A DNA stretch of 64,000 bases from Psylliodes chrysocephalus (lineage: Eukaryota; Arthropoda; Insecta; Coleoptera; Chrysomelidae). Location of the stretch: assembly GCA_927349885.1 (NCBI GenBank), contig OV651821.1, forward strand, positions 26,388,704-26,452,703, in the 5' to 3' direction. Both the position numbers and the translations under genes were made by a program. This document shows positions 32,710 to 44,316 of this stretch, in pieces. The notes under the pieces were generated by a model. It was not told the origin of the DNA and made no database searches. It was given only the letters and a program-made list of their open reading frames with translations. The first letter of the stretch is position 1. Every line of letters begins with the position of its first letter.

Positions 32710-35194
32710 CTTATTTTAACGACTGGTCCCATAAAAAACCCAGCTCATGATCGCTATAGGTGTATTGGTTTTATATCCATCTAGATGACTTATATTGACC
32801 TCAAAAAGGATTTAAACCCTACTCATGTTCGCTTTAACACAATAAAAAAATATCAAATCAATCAATTGTTACTAGTTATAAAATTGTTTATATATAGACA
32901 TTGGTATGTAAATACATTATACATACTATATTATAATAAAATTTAAATTATATAACACTTAGGCTTTATGACGAATTGAACATAGCGCTGCTGGCTGGTT
33001 GACAGTCAAAATAAATCGGTGCTTCTTGCAAATGAACAGCAGCGCTAATTCTATTGAGAGAATCTATAAAAAAAGTTATATGAGGGCAATATAATTATTT
33101 CTTTGTTGTTGATGTTGATCTGACAAATCCAGGTGATAATTTCTTAGTTACAATTTGTTCAAGAAATAAGAAACTATAGGTAATTGATGTTTCACAAAAT
33201 ATATATTTCAAAATACAAGTTGGATATTTCGTAACAATTTAATTTCTTTCTTTTATCTACATAAAATGCACAATATTACACATCATTAATTCTTCCCCAA
33301 GTGCCAATAAAGTCAAAATGATGTAATTTTTTAAATTCTCAAGTTTCCGATTAAATGATAAAAATAATTGTTCATGGGAATATATAAAAATAAACGACGC
33401 AATAGAATGAAGATATAAGAACCCGGGAATAACAACTCACATAACAGTTGCAGCGTGTAATCCAGAAACATAATCGTGTTATCCATCCTTAAAGGAGAAG
33501 CTGAATTGCACACTTTATTATTTATACTTACTTACGCTGCCCTTTAACATTAATTATTTATTAGAGTTTATTTTAAGAATTTACTAACATGAAGCTAAAA
33601 TCTTAATGCGCCATATATAAACTTTATTCGTGTTGTTTCTTGAGATAGCAAAAATATGTCAACACTTTTTTTGGGACTTTTGAATTAATAATTTTAATTA
33701 TTGACTTTTACTCTCTCATGTCAATGTTCTGGCTTAAAAATTGCTTTTTCATAACTGCTATTCAAAAAGCGCACAAATCCCGTAATCTCCGAATCGCAGG
33801 CTTAGTAATGCCTATTTAGAGATGAAAATAAATCCAAAAAGGTGTTCTTGTTGATTAGTTTTTTCTTTTCATTTTTCTACCTCATCATCAAGAATATGAT
33901 GTTATTAAATTCAATTTTGCTGACAGTATCTTAACTATTATTATTTATGTTATCTTTTGGTTGTATTTAATTGCATAAAACTTTCCTTATTAAATGCTTC
34001 TGCATTTGACACCATCTCTTAAAATACGGTCACCTCTAAAGGCTAACTTTTTTCCTTACTTTTTTGTCAGTCTGCTTCCAGCAGTAACTTATTTTCTCGT
34101 ATGCACTGGCGTTGCCAAGAAAACTAGTCATGGGATAAACATTTTTGGAATTTCTATTTGTATATTAAAGCAGGATGTAGACGTAAGTACACCTAGAAAC
34201 TAGTAGAATGGACTACTGACAACTTTTTATCGCATGAACGACAGTGTCCAGAATTCCTGTACATTAACCTCCTTTTAGATCGTCATATCAATAAAATTGT
34301 TAATGTTAATTTAATAATGGAACTTCATTTTGAATCTTGTGAATGGTCAAAGTACTTACGGACAAGCGAGGATGCATATAAAGTATTGCTGTACATACTT
34401 AGGTACACCAATTATAAAAAAGGATGACATGAGAGGAGATATATCACCATAAGAGAAGTTAAGTGCAACACTAAGATTTTTGAAAACAGGGAGTACTTTC
34501 CAGTCTTAGATTTCTTACTGTAATAGTATCATAATATCTGAAACTTATAAAGCTATAAAAATGTACTGAAATACTGTACTGTAAGTAAAGTACTGTTGCA
34601 GATAAAGATCAATAATTTTTGTCAGAAAGTCGTGTTTTAACAGGTTTGTTCCAGCAATGATCAGAAATCAGTCATTACCACCAGGATTGTGAGCAGTATG
34701 AATTCGGAGGTCTAAATAATATACTGCCCTGAATCTTGGTGTCAATGACTGTTTTCGGATCGTTGTTGGAACAAACCTAAGATAACGATATTTACAAATC
34801 TTCTGCGAATAAGGAGACGTTAACGGACCAGTTTGTTTACACATCATTTCAACTGTTAACTGTACGTAAACTTTAAGGGAAATCCATCCAGCCACAGCTC
34901 CGTGTCAGTTTCAGTTTTTTTTTCGTTGTTTTGTGTTTACACATACATATAACTGACAACCGAATTGAACTGAAAATGAACTGAGAACTGATATGACCGT
35001 CTAAAAGGACCATTACGACACAGCACGTAACAGTTCGTTACAGTACTGCACGTTACGGCACGATACTGTTCAAAATTCGCCTTCATTCTTTCCGTTTTTC
35101 AAAATACCTATTGTGTACTAAAAATTGTTCCAATAGTGATGACATATAATTTTAAATGAACTTTGGAAATATTTTCAAATTAACAATAGTAGTT
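32710..35194. other. AT-rich sequence, short motif clusters, no gene
   Basis: No recognisable domain. Near 34905-35000 several AACTGA/TCAGTT motifs cluster in both orientations, and 35010-35070 holds repeated CGTTAC/TACGGCAC boxes. Their role is unknown. Confidence 0.5.
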
Positions 35195-35261
35195 TGTGCA
35201 ACAAGAGTGGATATGACAACCATATCGCACAAAGACGAAGTTTGAGCACGACGCCATAGAT

Positions 35262-36550
35262 CAGCCATACTCAACCTTTTCCTTCGGGCTACATACACGT
35301 ATATTTGCTATGTGACACTGGGCCGCAATATCTTTGGATGATGACCCTTTATTTAGGCCACCCATTTAAAATTTGTTAGTGGAAAGCTTTAATAAAAAAC
35401 CACAAAACATAAATATATCCCGTAGGGTTACTCGAGAAAACGCTCTTCAAAAGTTTAAAATAAAATAAAAATCAGTAAGAGCATTGTTTAAAGTCCAAAA
35501 AAAAAAGGAATTTATAACAAGTCTTTACAAATATAAACTAAGAATCTATCGATTAGGAACAAAAAAAAAAAAGAATAAACGTTACTTAACTTATTTTAGC
35601 TGTCTACAAAAGTGGGATTCTCATCGTTCGATACGGCACGTATCGAGACTCCTGTCTTCGTTCTACAGTCTGCAATTCTTATGTAATGTCCTTCTCTATT
35701 CGATACGTATCATGTCGAGTTCGCACACAAGAATCCATGTGTACTGTGCAAGTCATAATATTCAATGTCACTAATTTCTGTGGAAGGTTAAGGAAGTGTC
35801 TTTAAGATTATTGGATACACGCAGATTGTGATATTAATGGTGAAATTCATCAGGTGTAGTAAATATTTTTTCTTGGTACCCGTTACTTACATTGTTTGGC
35901 ACATTTCAGAGCTCTTTTTCACCCTTTTAGGCATCCCTCTGCTGGTGTGGCTTGGGTTTTTCAAGCAAGTGCTTCTGGTTGTTTTAACGTGCAAACAATA
36001 TGGAGACGAGTTTCAGCATCCCCACTCGTTACGGCTTGACCAATCACTCGTTACAGCTTGACTAATCATTCATTCATCATGACTATTCGGCTATCATTGA
36101 TTTTTGAAGGTTAGCTGTATCGTGGAAAGAAAAGGTGACATAATCACCTTGTCGATACCGAACCAACCAAAAGAGGCCAGAGACGGCTCTAGGCAAAACA
36201 AATGGCTTGGGCAAAAATAAGTATTCTGGCCTTTATCTTGTTTTGACAGAAATACTATTATATCGGACTAAACACATTTAGCAAAAATAAGTAACATGTA
36301 TCTTATCTGGTTTTGATAAGCAATTTAACACATTATTGTGATTATATTTCGGTATAAAAGAGAAATTTTGTTTTTGCAGTAGCCCTATGATCCAAACGTT
36401 TATTTAAAAACTAGCATGATATTTAGCACAGCAACCGATGAATGTTTTAGCGAAACAAACCAATAGTTTTAAAAAACATCTTAATAATAGTATCGGGCCG
36501 CAAACAAAAGCTTGGAGGGCCGCATTCGGGCCGCAGGTTGAGTATGGCTG
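35262..36550. mobile_element. Non-autonomous hAT-like element
   Basis: Terminal inverted repeats CAGCCATACTCAACCT are 16 bp. The flanking 8-mers CCATAGAT (35254-35261) and CCTTAGAT (36551-36558) differ at one base and are the 8-bp target duplication typical of hAT elements. Subterminal GGGCCGC motifs near the right end fit the family. No transposase-like frame is found inside, so it must depend on a partner. Interior direct repeats (GCAAAAATAAGTA blocks at about 36212 and 36283) and a block shared with 59650-59775 are present. Confidence 0.85.
35613..35750 (+). repeat. Dispersed repeat family D, copy 1 (inside hAT-like element)
   Basis: GTATCGAGACTCCTGTCTTC, GTAATGTCCTTCTCTATTCG and adjacent bases match the complement of 59640-59775. 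A short palindrome GATACGGCACGTATC lies at its start. The shared block outside this hAT copy suggests a related hAT-type element once lay near 59.7 kb. Confidence 0.7.
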
Positions 36551-36612
36551 CCTTAGATGGAGTGCTATCCGGACAATCCACTCGAGTTCTACAGCATATT
36601 TTTTAAACGGCA

Positions 36613-37171
36613 AAATAATACCAAAAGCCGTCGTACATTGCAGTCTGATTAGTTAATGTCTGTTGCTTGCAATTTAGAATTACACGCAAAAAAATGCATG
36701 TCCTTCATACACTGTAGCATGTTTTCAAGACTTTTTTAGTTAAATCTTGCTGTCATCTGTCATTGCTGCCAACATTGCGAATTGTGACAGTTTTGACTTT
36801 TGGCAGTTACTGTTAATAAATCTTTCATTTTGTTTGCTGAGTTTATTGTAAACGAAAATTTTTGATTGGATGTATTGTATTATTATTGTGAAGAAAATGG
36901 ATTTTGCCAATTTGGTAGACGTCGAGACAGATATAACAACAAAGCATACTTTCGTCTCTTTGTTATCATGAGTACCACATTAATTTTTTTTTTCAAATTT
37001 TAGTCTCTAAAAGTTATCAAAATTTTATGCAATTAACCTTAAAAATTAGAAATCTTTCTATATTTTTTGCTTGCATGTTTATTGCAGCAAAAATGCCGCG
37101 AACACTCTGAAAGGCATGCGCGGTAGTCCCTAAAAAAGGTCAGCAATGGAATTGCAAGCAACATGCTGTAA
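36613..37171. other. Probable second insertion within the SINE-like repeat
   Basis: Facing sequences GTACATTGCAG / TGTTGCTTGCAATT near the left end and AATTGCAAGCAACA / CTGTAATGTAC near the right end (about 37150-37172) form an inverted repeat. The 24-codon frame starting MDFANLVDVETDITTKH at about 36898 is too short to support as a gene. Confidence 0.45.
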
Positions 37172-37510
37172 TGTACGAACCCTTTAACGAAAATTTAAAA
37201 ATTTTAAAAATTATTTTGTTATTAAGATAAATAATTAATTTTTGTATTAATTTATATAATTAAAATAAACTTTAAAAAATTATTTAATCAGTCTCTCATC
37301 CTAGAATAATTGAACCCTAGACCACTGCGTGAAAGCCAAATAACCTACTCACTGCTCCATCGTTACAAATAAAATTTTAGTTTTAATACCGTAATTAAAT
37401 TGATTTCATGTAGTTTTATTAAAATGTATGGCTTATTTTTAAATATGGACGAAATATTAACATAAATGGTATTATTTATCAATTCTACACAAGAAAAACT
37501 CATGTATCAA
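37172..37510 (-). repeat. SINE-like repeat, minus-strand copy (head part)
   Basis: Complement of the 27540-27850 portion of copy 1: TACGAACCC-TTAACGAAAAT at the left corresponds to its AACG...GGGTCGTA segment. A tRNA-like block with B-box-like GGTTCAATTAT lies at about 37295-37370, and TTCTACACAAGAAAAACTCA matches the leader. It continues across the insertion to 36612. Confidence 0.65.
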
Positions 37511-37914
37511 TCAGTATTGGCACTGTGAGGCGGCACGTTTGATCTTTAAAAGTAGAAACTTTAGTTGACATTTGACGTTTGCAGGATATAAAAAGTTTTC
37601 TTTACACGGACTTGGTATACCTGGTTAATTGAATTTTTGTACTGCTGCTTTTCAAATTCGTGTGTATGAGTGAGATGTGTGATACCTTCATACATACAAC
37701 GGTTGAACAACTTAACTACTTTGAAAAAGAAAATCGATTAGATAATAAATTTAAAAACAAAACAAACCTTAATAGCTAATAAACTTAATTTAGTATAGTC
37801 CTCAACTTTCTTAGGCCCTAAAGATATCTATTTGGACCTTGCTAAAAAATTCATTGGTAACTGCTATTATCATGGTAAAACGAGATATACTACTTGGATC
37901 TACACTAAATAATT
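37511..37914. other. Spacer, perhaps LINE 3' untranslated region
   Basis: AT-rich; it precedes the LINE RT relic on its 3' side and may include its 3' UTR. No gene. Confidence 0.45.
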
Positions 37915-38440
37915 TTTTGTTATTTGACATTAAAATTTATATAGTTCATCAAATCACAATCTTTGTACTTAACATTATTTAAAATGAAGTACAAAAATAT
38001 CACAGCCTGTTGTTTTCTTCTGTGTAAAAGAGATTTAACCTTAAAGCTATCGAGCATAGTTTTATATAAGATCTTATACGGGTATGAGTTATTTTTTATG
38101 ACATAAAGGTATAGTACTTTTTCAGTATGATCAATATAATTGGCTTCCATATTTGTGAAGCATAGTCTAGATGGGTTCTTACTAAGGCATTATATAATCT
38201 GATTTTGGTGGAAATCCTAATTTTTATATATTTCTGATTTAAAAACCTAAAGCTGTTATTGCCTTTTTAGTTAAGTGTAAGAAATAGTTATTGAACTTCA
38301 AATTAGACTGAAAGACAGCTCCCAAATCCTTTACCTCACATTCACGATTGATTCACTAATGAAAAATTAAGAGGGTATGGATCCTTACAACTTAAAATAT
38401 GCATATGTTTGTAACATGTATAATCAAATTATTACCTAGT
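37915..38440 (-). pseudogene. CR1/Jockey-type LINE reverse transcriptase, C-terminal part
   Basis: The minus strand reads VKDLGAVFQSNLKFNNYF (RT thumb start, family VKDLGVxFDSxLxF), KKAITALGF, RISTKIRLYNALVRTHLDYA then SQIWKP. After a frameshift near 38150 it continues as IDHTEKV, LHRRKQQAVIFLYFILNN and NYINFNVK to the stop at 37920. This is the standard end of Jockey/CR1-type ORF2, with no RNase H domain, so it is unrelated to the 2.7-kb LINE family. The catalytic palm and endonuclease are missing. Confidence 0.82.
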
Positions 38441-39344
38441 GTTAGACGGGTTAAAAGGATTGACATTTGTTTACAACTATAATAAGAACCTATTAAAAAG
38501 ATTTAGATCAATAGAACATATTTCAACAAATTTATACAGGTGCATACAGATTTTTGATACCTGATTATCAATAAAGAATATATTTTTTGGTGTATCGATA
38601 GGTTCATTAATACACAACTACTATTTTGTTACAAATATTTATATTTATAATTATTTAACATAAAAGGTGATATAGGTCCTTTAAAAATAATATATTTTGA
38701 TTTAATTGTTGATTTCATACTTGAACAATTTTCCATGTAGCGTTGTTTACATTTTGCAGAGAACTATTGTGTAGACAATGTTAATGCTTTTGCTACTACT
38801 ACTGGCTGGGACTTCAAAAAATAAGAAGGAAGCATAAAGCACTAGACAAGTTTTTATCACTTCTACTCTTACATATATACAATACATAATATACAACCAT
38901 TCAAGTAACTGGCATGTTGGAAATACTTCGCAAAAACATATTAAACATAAATCAGTCAAATTCAATGTATTTTCTTTTTATAACACATCTTTTTCGCTTG
39001 GTTACTTCTAGGACTCTTATTTATTCCAATGTTCTCAAATAAAAAGAGCAATAACACGTAACAATAACCAAAATGACAAATTTGTCATTTTTAAGCTGTG
39101 AATGTATTACAAAAACTACATTCGATAAAATGTAAACAAAAGTTTTTAGTTTGTGTACGAAATATGGGTTGCCTGCGCATGGTAGTGATTTTTTAACCGG
39201 ATTTATGACAAGTGATAGATTATATCCCGAAAATATCAGCGCAGTAAAAGTTGCGCGTCTTTTTCCCGCCCAGGGAGTGTTAATACTGCTAGAATACTTA
39301 TACTGAGTATGAACTGTGGTGGATTTAATTTTTTTGCCGAGTTC
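38441..39344. other. AT-rich sequence without a recognisable gene
   Basis: Nothing supported; short frames only. Confidence 0.5.
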
Positions 39345-39470
39345 TTACTAGGTAGAATGGATATGAAATATAATCGTTCAGTTGAACGCAAAGGCATACT
39401 TTTTCGTTCTGTAGGCTGATATAGAATAGCTAATATCCATGTGGTTGTTGAAAAATTATTTTTTATACTG
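39345..39470 (+). repeat. Dispersed repeat family B, copy 2
   Basis: Matches the complement of 27285-27375, with a small insertion near 39420 before the AATATCCATGTGG block. Confidence 0.75.
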
Positions 39471-40888
39471 CAGGGACTAACACATGCATTTTTACTTCCT
39501 CAATGTAGGGACTAAAGTGCAACTTTTACTTCTTTGGGACTAAAATATTTTTAAATTTAAACTTCTATTGCTCAAACGTCTCAGTGTAAAATTCTGAAAA
39601 TGTTTGCAATTAAATTAGAAATATTTGTGCACAATTTGATGTCAAACCTAAACCAAATATTTTGCTGAATAACAATATAGAAACTTTAAAGAAAGAATTA
39701 TGTTTCTTATTGTGGTTATTTGTAGGTATATCTAGGTGTATCTTTTCGATTATTTTCCCTTTCTGTGTTCCTCTGTTTCTTTTTCATTATGTCTCTGTTT
39801 TTATGATTTTTTAGCTAATACATTTACTTCGTTATTTTAAATTTTTCTTTTTTTCTTCTCTTTGTTATTCTGTTTTTCTGATTTACATTTTTCTCTATCG
39901 CACTCAGGCTTTTTATTTGCTTGTTAATTTATTATTATTAAATATCATTTACTTTCTGTTTCAAAATAAAATTTGTTAATATTTTTGTTCCAAGTAATCA
40001 TTTCACTTGACTTGCTACGCTGCTGCATACTTCTACACTTTTTCACTTGGGTAATCCTCAGTTCGACCGTCGTCACGTGTATACGATAACAAATGGACCG
40101 TCCAATATTTCATATTCGCAATTCCTGCGGGAATAATCCCTATTCTCGGAGATTTTCACTCCGCCAACAATGTAAAGAAATGAACATTATATTTTGTGAA
40201 ACGCTTTCGTGATCTTTCACACCAACGTAATCAGTTTAATATTTAAAAATGGAGAACTTTGCGAGTTACTCGTAATAAATCAAAATGTTTAATAAAATAT
40301 TCTTTATTATATAAGTAAGAAGCATGATTTAGTTACCATTTTTATAGTGATTTATGTTTTTAGTGACAGTGGCCTCGAAGCTATTTTATGAGATTAGGTA
40401 AATTAGTCCGAATAATCATAAATAAACTGTATCTAGTTTTACTAAATACATTTGTTTATTTGAAAAGTCGGACAGTAAGCCGCCCAACGGTGGAATTAAA
40501 TCATGTTTGATTTTAGTGCCTAACCTAACTTTTATTTTAGGGGGAAACAGCAAAACTAAACAAAGACAAAACCACGATACAATTCAACTACTGATGATGT
40601 AATGACACAAGAAGTGAGGGTGACCTATATAAAATACTAAATATCATTTGATATTGTAGGCGCAAGAAATATATCGGTTGGAGCTCAGAATTAACATGCT
40701 GTCTAACTATGTTGAATATAATATATAATTTGATTATTGATCAGAACCAAACAAATGTTAGACTTAAATAGATGCACTCGCACCATGGCTGAATACAAGC
40801 CATCGAAAACGATAAGACAACGTTCACGGAACCTCGTAGAAGATCTCTTAAAACTAAACCACTAACAATATATGAAATAACTTTTTTG
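39471..40888. other. AT-rich sequence without a recognisable gene
   Basis: Nothing supported over 1.4 kb. Confidence 0.55.
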
Positions 40889-41036
40889 CAAAACACTACT
40901 TTCCGGTCTTGTAACGTAAATCACTATATTTTAAGACTGGCCAGAAAATATACATTTTCTGAACCATTTTTCGTCCAGAAAGTAACGTTTTGCCGCTCAA
41001 GACAGGAAAGTAGACGATAGGGACCGGTAATAGTAT

Positions 41037-41682
41037 ATTACATTACGAGTGTGGAAAATCACTTTTCACACAAGTGATGTACAATATTTTTCCTACGACC
41101 ACAAAATAATTTCATCAAAAAATGTAAAACCAGATTATTATAATAATTAAAATGTATTTAAAAAAATAATCAACAATAATCGTATTTATTAAATTTTCAT
41201 AATTTCTAAACAAATAAAAAAATAAAAAAAAAATTAAAAAAAAAATTCTGGCACAGCCAGGATTCGATCGCGGTCGTTGGACGGTCTCAAATTGCAAAGT
41301 TGATGCTCTAACCAACTGAGCTAACAGGCCTTACGGTAATTGATTGATCTAATCGCTTATGTGTTTAACCAGAATAAAAAGCAAATATATCTTAGTTATT
41401 TTAAAATTATTTTAAAAATAATTGTTAAAGATAAATATCTAGGATCTAATTTACAATAATTTAACAATCATATCGATTTTAGCATTAATATGGACATTAC
41501 ATAGATCAAAATAGAAATTATGTGTTTGACATTTTCTGACAGCTACTGCGGAAAGTAGCATATTCTCACTTGGGTGGAAAGTAAATTCTTATTCATACGC
41601 GTGTGATATAGGGCACTTTCCATAGGTCTATATAGTGTGATATGTGTAACTTTCCTAAGTGGTCGTAGGAAAAAGCTTTACC
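41037..41682 (+). repeat. TIR-bearing repeat family C, copy 2
   Basis: Shares its left part (AGTATATTACATTACGAGTG), core and right end (GTGGTCGTAGGAAAAA) with 27966-28705. The termini TTTTTCCTACGACCAC and the complement at the right are inverted repeats, and GGGACCGGTAA-like sequence occurs at both outer edges (about 41020 and 41687). It appears to be inserted in the Crypton-type relic. Confidence 0.72.
41252..41334 (-). other. tRNA-Ala-like sequence inside repeat
   Basis: The minus strand shows GTTAGCTCAGTTGGTTAGAG (A-box and D-arm), an anticodon-like loop with TGC, and GATCGAATCC (B-box and T-arm). The acceptor ends do not pair well and there is no isolated gene context, so it is a tRNA-derived module of the repeat and not a functional tRNA gene. 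The second copy at 28262-28345 is more worn. Confidence 0.7.
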
Positions 41683-41833
41683 GGTCCCCCTTTTTCATTT
41701 TTCCGATCGCTGTTTGATAGTACAGTCTGCCTTGATTTCGTTACTATGGAAACAACGTTCTGATTTATTGCCAAGTGACAGTTCGTTGATTTTTAATTTG
41801 CATGTCAAACTTGGTTATCGCAAATTTAAAGAT

Positions 41834-41905
41834 ATGGATTCAGATTTTGAATTATCTGACAGAGAAAATGAAATTCCAGAAGTAATTTTGGAAGCAGCAA
41901 AATGA
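41834..41905 (+). pseudogene. Crypton-type recombinase N-terminus (23 codons)
   Basis: ATG 41834 opens MDSDFELSDRENEIPEVILE and stops at TGA 41903-41905. The spacing and the IPE(V/I)-x-E-A-A-K pattern resemble MNGDFGIPDEIIEKAKK at 7900. It is preceded by a leader with no obvious promoter. Everything beyond residue 23 is missing. The assignment is by similarity to the other relic in this window and is modest. Confidence 0.42.
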
Positions 41906-42126
41906 GCATTTAACATAAATATTCAAAAATAATGTATTTGGTTAGTTTATGCAGTTGTATCCATTATCTAGTTTTAGTATTTGTTAACCACTTTATTAAA
42001 TAAAATAAATAATTGTCGGTCTTAAAAAAAATATTTTACGTCACGCTACCGAAAATTAGTGTTAGGCAGGTCTCTCCAAGCTTTCAAAACACTACTTTCC
42101 GGTCTTGTAACGTAAATTACTATTAA

Positions 42127-42714
42127 CTAATTTAGATCAAATACTATTTTTTTTTTCTTCAATTTTGTTCTATTACCTAAAATGATTCACCTCAGGACCA
42201 CCGTGAATTGGATACATTTGTTTTAACCCATGGATGACCAGCTAATTTGCAAGAGTTGATGTTTAAGAGAGGGTGAAAGTAATAATAAAGTCTTGTGGAG
42301 ATGTGTAGAATTTAAATGGCTTTATTGCAAAGTTCCAGAAATTGTTAAATTTTCCAAATTAGGAAAGTAACTGACGCATAACGGTTCCGTGAAATATTAT
42401 GAACTTCTTGTTGAAGCTGTAATGAGAAAACTTAAATTACACAATTTTATTTAGATGATTTCGTTGTTATACCAGATGAGCGGCAGCGGTAATTTAATTT
42501 TTAAAAAACATATATGTTCCTACAATTGATCAGCTTTATTTTATATCTATTATTGAATTTTTTTAAAACAGGTCTAGTCGATGACAACAACAAATGTTTT
42601 GGGAGAAACCTCACCATTGAAGAAATACATCAGTTTTTCTCCAAAGGTGTATTGAGCACCGAAATCACCCGATTGAAATTTATTAGTTTTCTTAAAAAAA
42701 AAATGTTGAGGATA
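42127..42714. other. AT-rich sequence without a recognisable gene
   Basis: The 95-aa frame 42514-42801 runs into the inverted repeat of the next transposon and is not supported. Confidence 0.5.
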
Positions 42715-42716
42715 TA

Positions 42717-44316
42717 CGGTGTTTTCAAAGTTGAGTCATTTATTTTAACAGCTTGTAGAACTCGTCAAAAGAAGTCAATATACCAAAAATCACCTAAATA
42801 AAAGTTGCATAATAAGGGAGTTATAGGTTTTTTTTTAATTAAAAACATTCATTATCGGTAAAATGTATTCCATTTTTACAAAAATTGTTCATAATTGTCA
42901 TCATTTGTCCGATTAATGCATAGTCTTGCTTGGCGTACCCACGACTCCTGACAGGCCTCAAAAATTAAATTTGGATGTCCGCGAATAACATCACAAGCAT
43001 TTACAATGCGGTCTTGAAGTTCTTCCACAGTATTTACTTCTCCATCATGATACAACAACTGTTTTAAATAACCCCACAGAAAAAATCACAAGGCTTTAGG
43101 TCCGGGAGCGTGCAGGCCAAGAAACGGGTTCGTTCCTCCCTATCCATCTATTCGGAAACTGTTCATTCAAATATTCACGAACTCCTCTTCTGAAATGCGG
43201 TGGAGCTCCGTCATGTAGAAACCACATATCCTGCCTAACATTCAGTGGAACATCTTCTAATAATTCTGGCAGATGGTGTCGAAGAAAATCTAAATATATG
43301 TCACCGGTTAGCCGAGATGGAAAAAGTATGGTCCAATAAGCATGCCATTTACTACACCAGCCCAAACATTAAATGAAAATCTATGTTGGAAATTAGATCT
43401 TCTTACGGCATGCTGATTTTATACTGCCCAAACATGATTGTTGTGAAAATTGAATATCCCATTTCGTGTAAATGTGGATTCGTCTGTAGCTAAAATTATT
43501 TTCGTAAAATCTTGATTTCTGTTCAACTGTTGTAAAAACCACTGGCAAAATTCAACTCTTCTAGGATGATCTTCAGGTTATAATGCTTGTACCCGTTGAT
43601 AATGATAAGGATAATATTGTTCCTGTCGTATTGTTTTCCATACTTTACTATGGGAAACATCGACTTGAGTTGCTATGGCTCTGGTACTTATTGTTGGGTC
43701 ATCTTATACCATTTCCAAAATATTTTCCTCAATTTCTACCATTTCAGATGGAGCAGGTCTTCCAGCGTGACCCCCTCGTTGTTCTTTCAAGTATCCTGTC
43801 TCACGAAGTCGAATAACTAAATTTACAAACATCCGTGGAGCCGGATGATTTCTTAATGGAAACCTTTCCGCTTAAAGTACACATGCTGCGGCTGCATTTA
43901 GTTTGGCACTCTTCGTATGTTAGTATTATGTTCACTAGTTAGTTCATTGTTTCCATAAACGTGGGCCATTTTTCCGTACAAAATATCAAAAAAATTAAAG
44001 TGATACGAACTAAACGCTTGATACCAATAACTAACCGAAAATCATTCTCAAAACCGTAAAACAAAAAAAGAGCCATACCTAGATAAGTAAGATTGTCATA
44101 GTAAACAAACAACGATAAGTTTTTACTTGGCAGTGGTCAGGAATATTAAAATATGCGGATAAATAGTTTGTATTTGTTTTAGTTTTAAAATTTTGAAATT
44201 CCTTTTTTATTTCTTTTAATATGCAATGTTTATTTAGGTGATTTTTGGTATATCGACTTCTTTTGACGAGTTCTACAAGCTGTTAAAATAAATGACTCAA
44301 CTTTGAAAACACCCTG
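42717..44316 (-). mobile_element. Mariner-superfamily transposon of the DUF4817 transposase type
   Basis: A 1600-bp unit with about 95-bp inverted repeats (42717-42811 and 44221-44316), sharing GGTGTTTTCAAAGTTGAGTC and CAAAAATCACCTAAATAAA. TA dinucleotides at 42715-42716 and 44317-44318 are the target duplication. The left end has lost two bases of the CAGGGTG terminus. The minus-strand transposase is split by many frame breaks. Confidence 0.9.
42876..43985 (-). pseudogene. DUF4817-type mariner transposase, degraded
   Basis: Reading from about 43985 downward: a start-like MAHVYGNNELTS; worn helix-turn-helix pieces; YNLKIILEELNFASG; a segment with NPHLHEMGYSIFTTI in the first catalytic region; FPSRLTGDIYLDFLRHHLPE and DVPLNVRQDMWFLHDGAPPH (second catalytic Asp); FRRGVREYLNEQFPNRWIGR; and WPARSRT where the family has WPARSPDL ahead of the third catalytic residue. 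A frame break at 43060-43096 follows, then YHDGEVNTVEELQDRIVNAC and SWVRQARLCIN at the C-terminus. Stops and frameshifts make it inactive. The family is widespread in insects. Confidence 0.87.

Larger units (their letters stand above)
35195..36612 (-). repeat. SINE-like repeat tail interrupted by a hAT-like element
   Basis: 35195-35261 and 36551-36612 together read, on the minus strand, like the tail of the 27455-27965 repeat (complements of CGTCGTGCTCAAACT and GTGGATTGTCCG). The 1289-bp element 35262-36550 sits between them with an 8-bp duplication. The upstream part of the same repeat copy is probably the block at 37172-37510. Confidence 0.72.
40889..42126 (+). mobile_element. Possible Crypton-type element relic between 41-bp direct repeats
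   Basis: CAAAACACTACTTTCCGGTC and the following 21 bases occur at about 40889-40929 and again, same strand, at about 42086-42126 with one mismatch. Between them lie a short recombinase-like N-terminus (41834-41905) and a nested family C repeat (41037-41680). Cryptons lack inverted repeats, so direct repeats around such a relic are suggestive. A local duplication could give the same picture. Confidence 0.4.

Noticed and set aside
41252..41334. A functional tRNA gene
   Set aside because: Pol III boxes are present but the acceptor ends do not pair and the sequence is embedded in a repeat that recurs at 28262-28345.
42514..42801. 95-aa plus frame
   Set aside because: Runs from AT-rich spacer into the inverted repeat of the DUF4817-type element; no domain.
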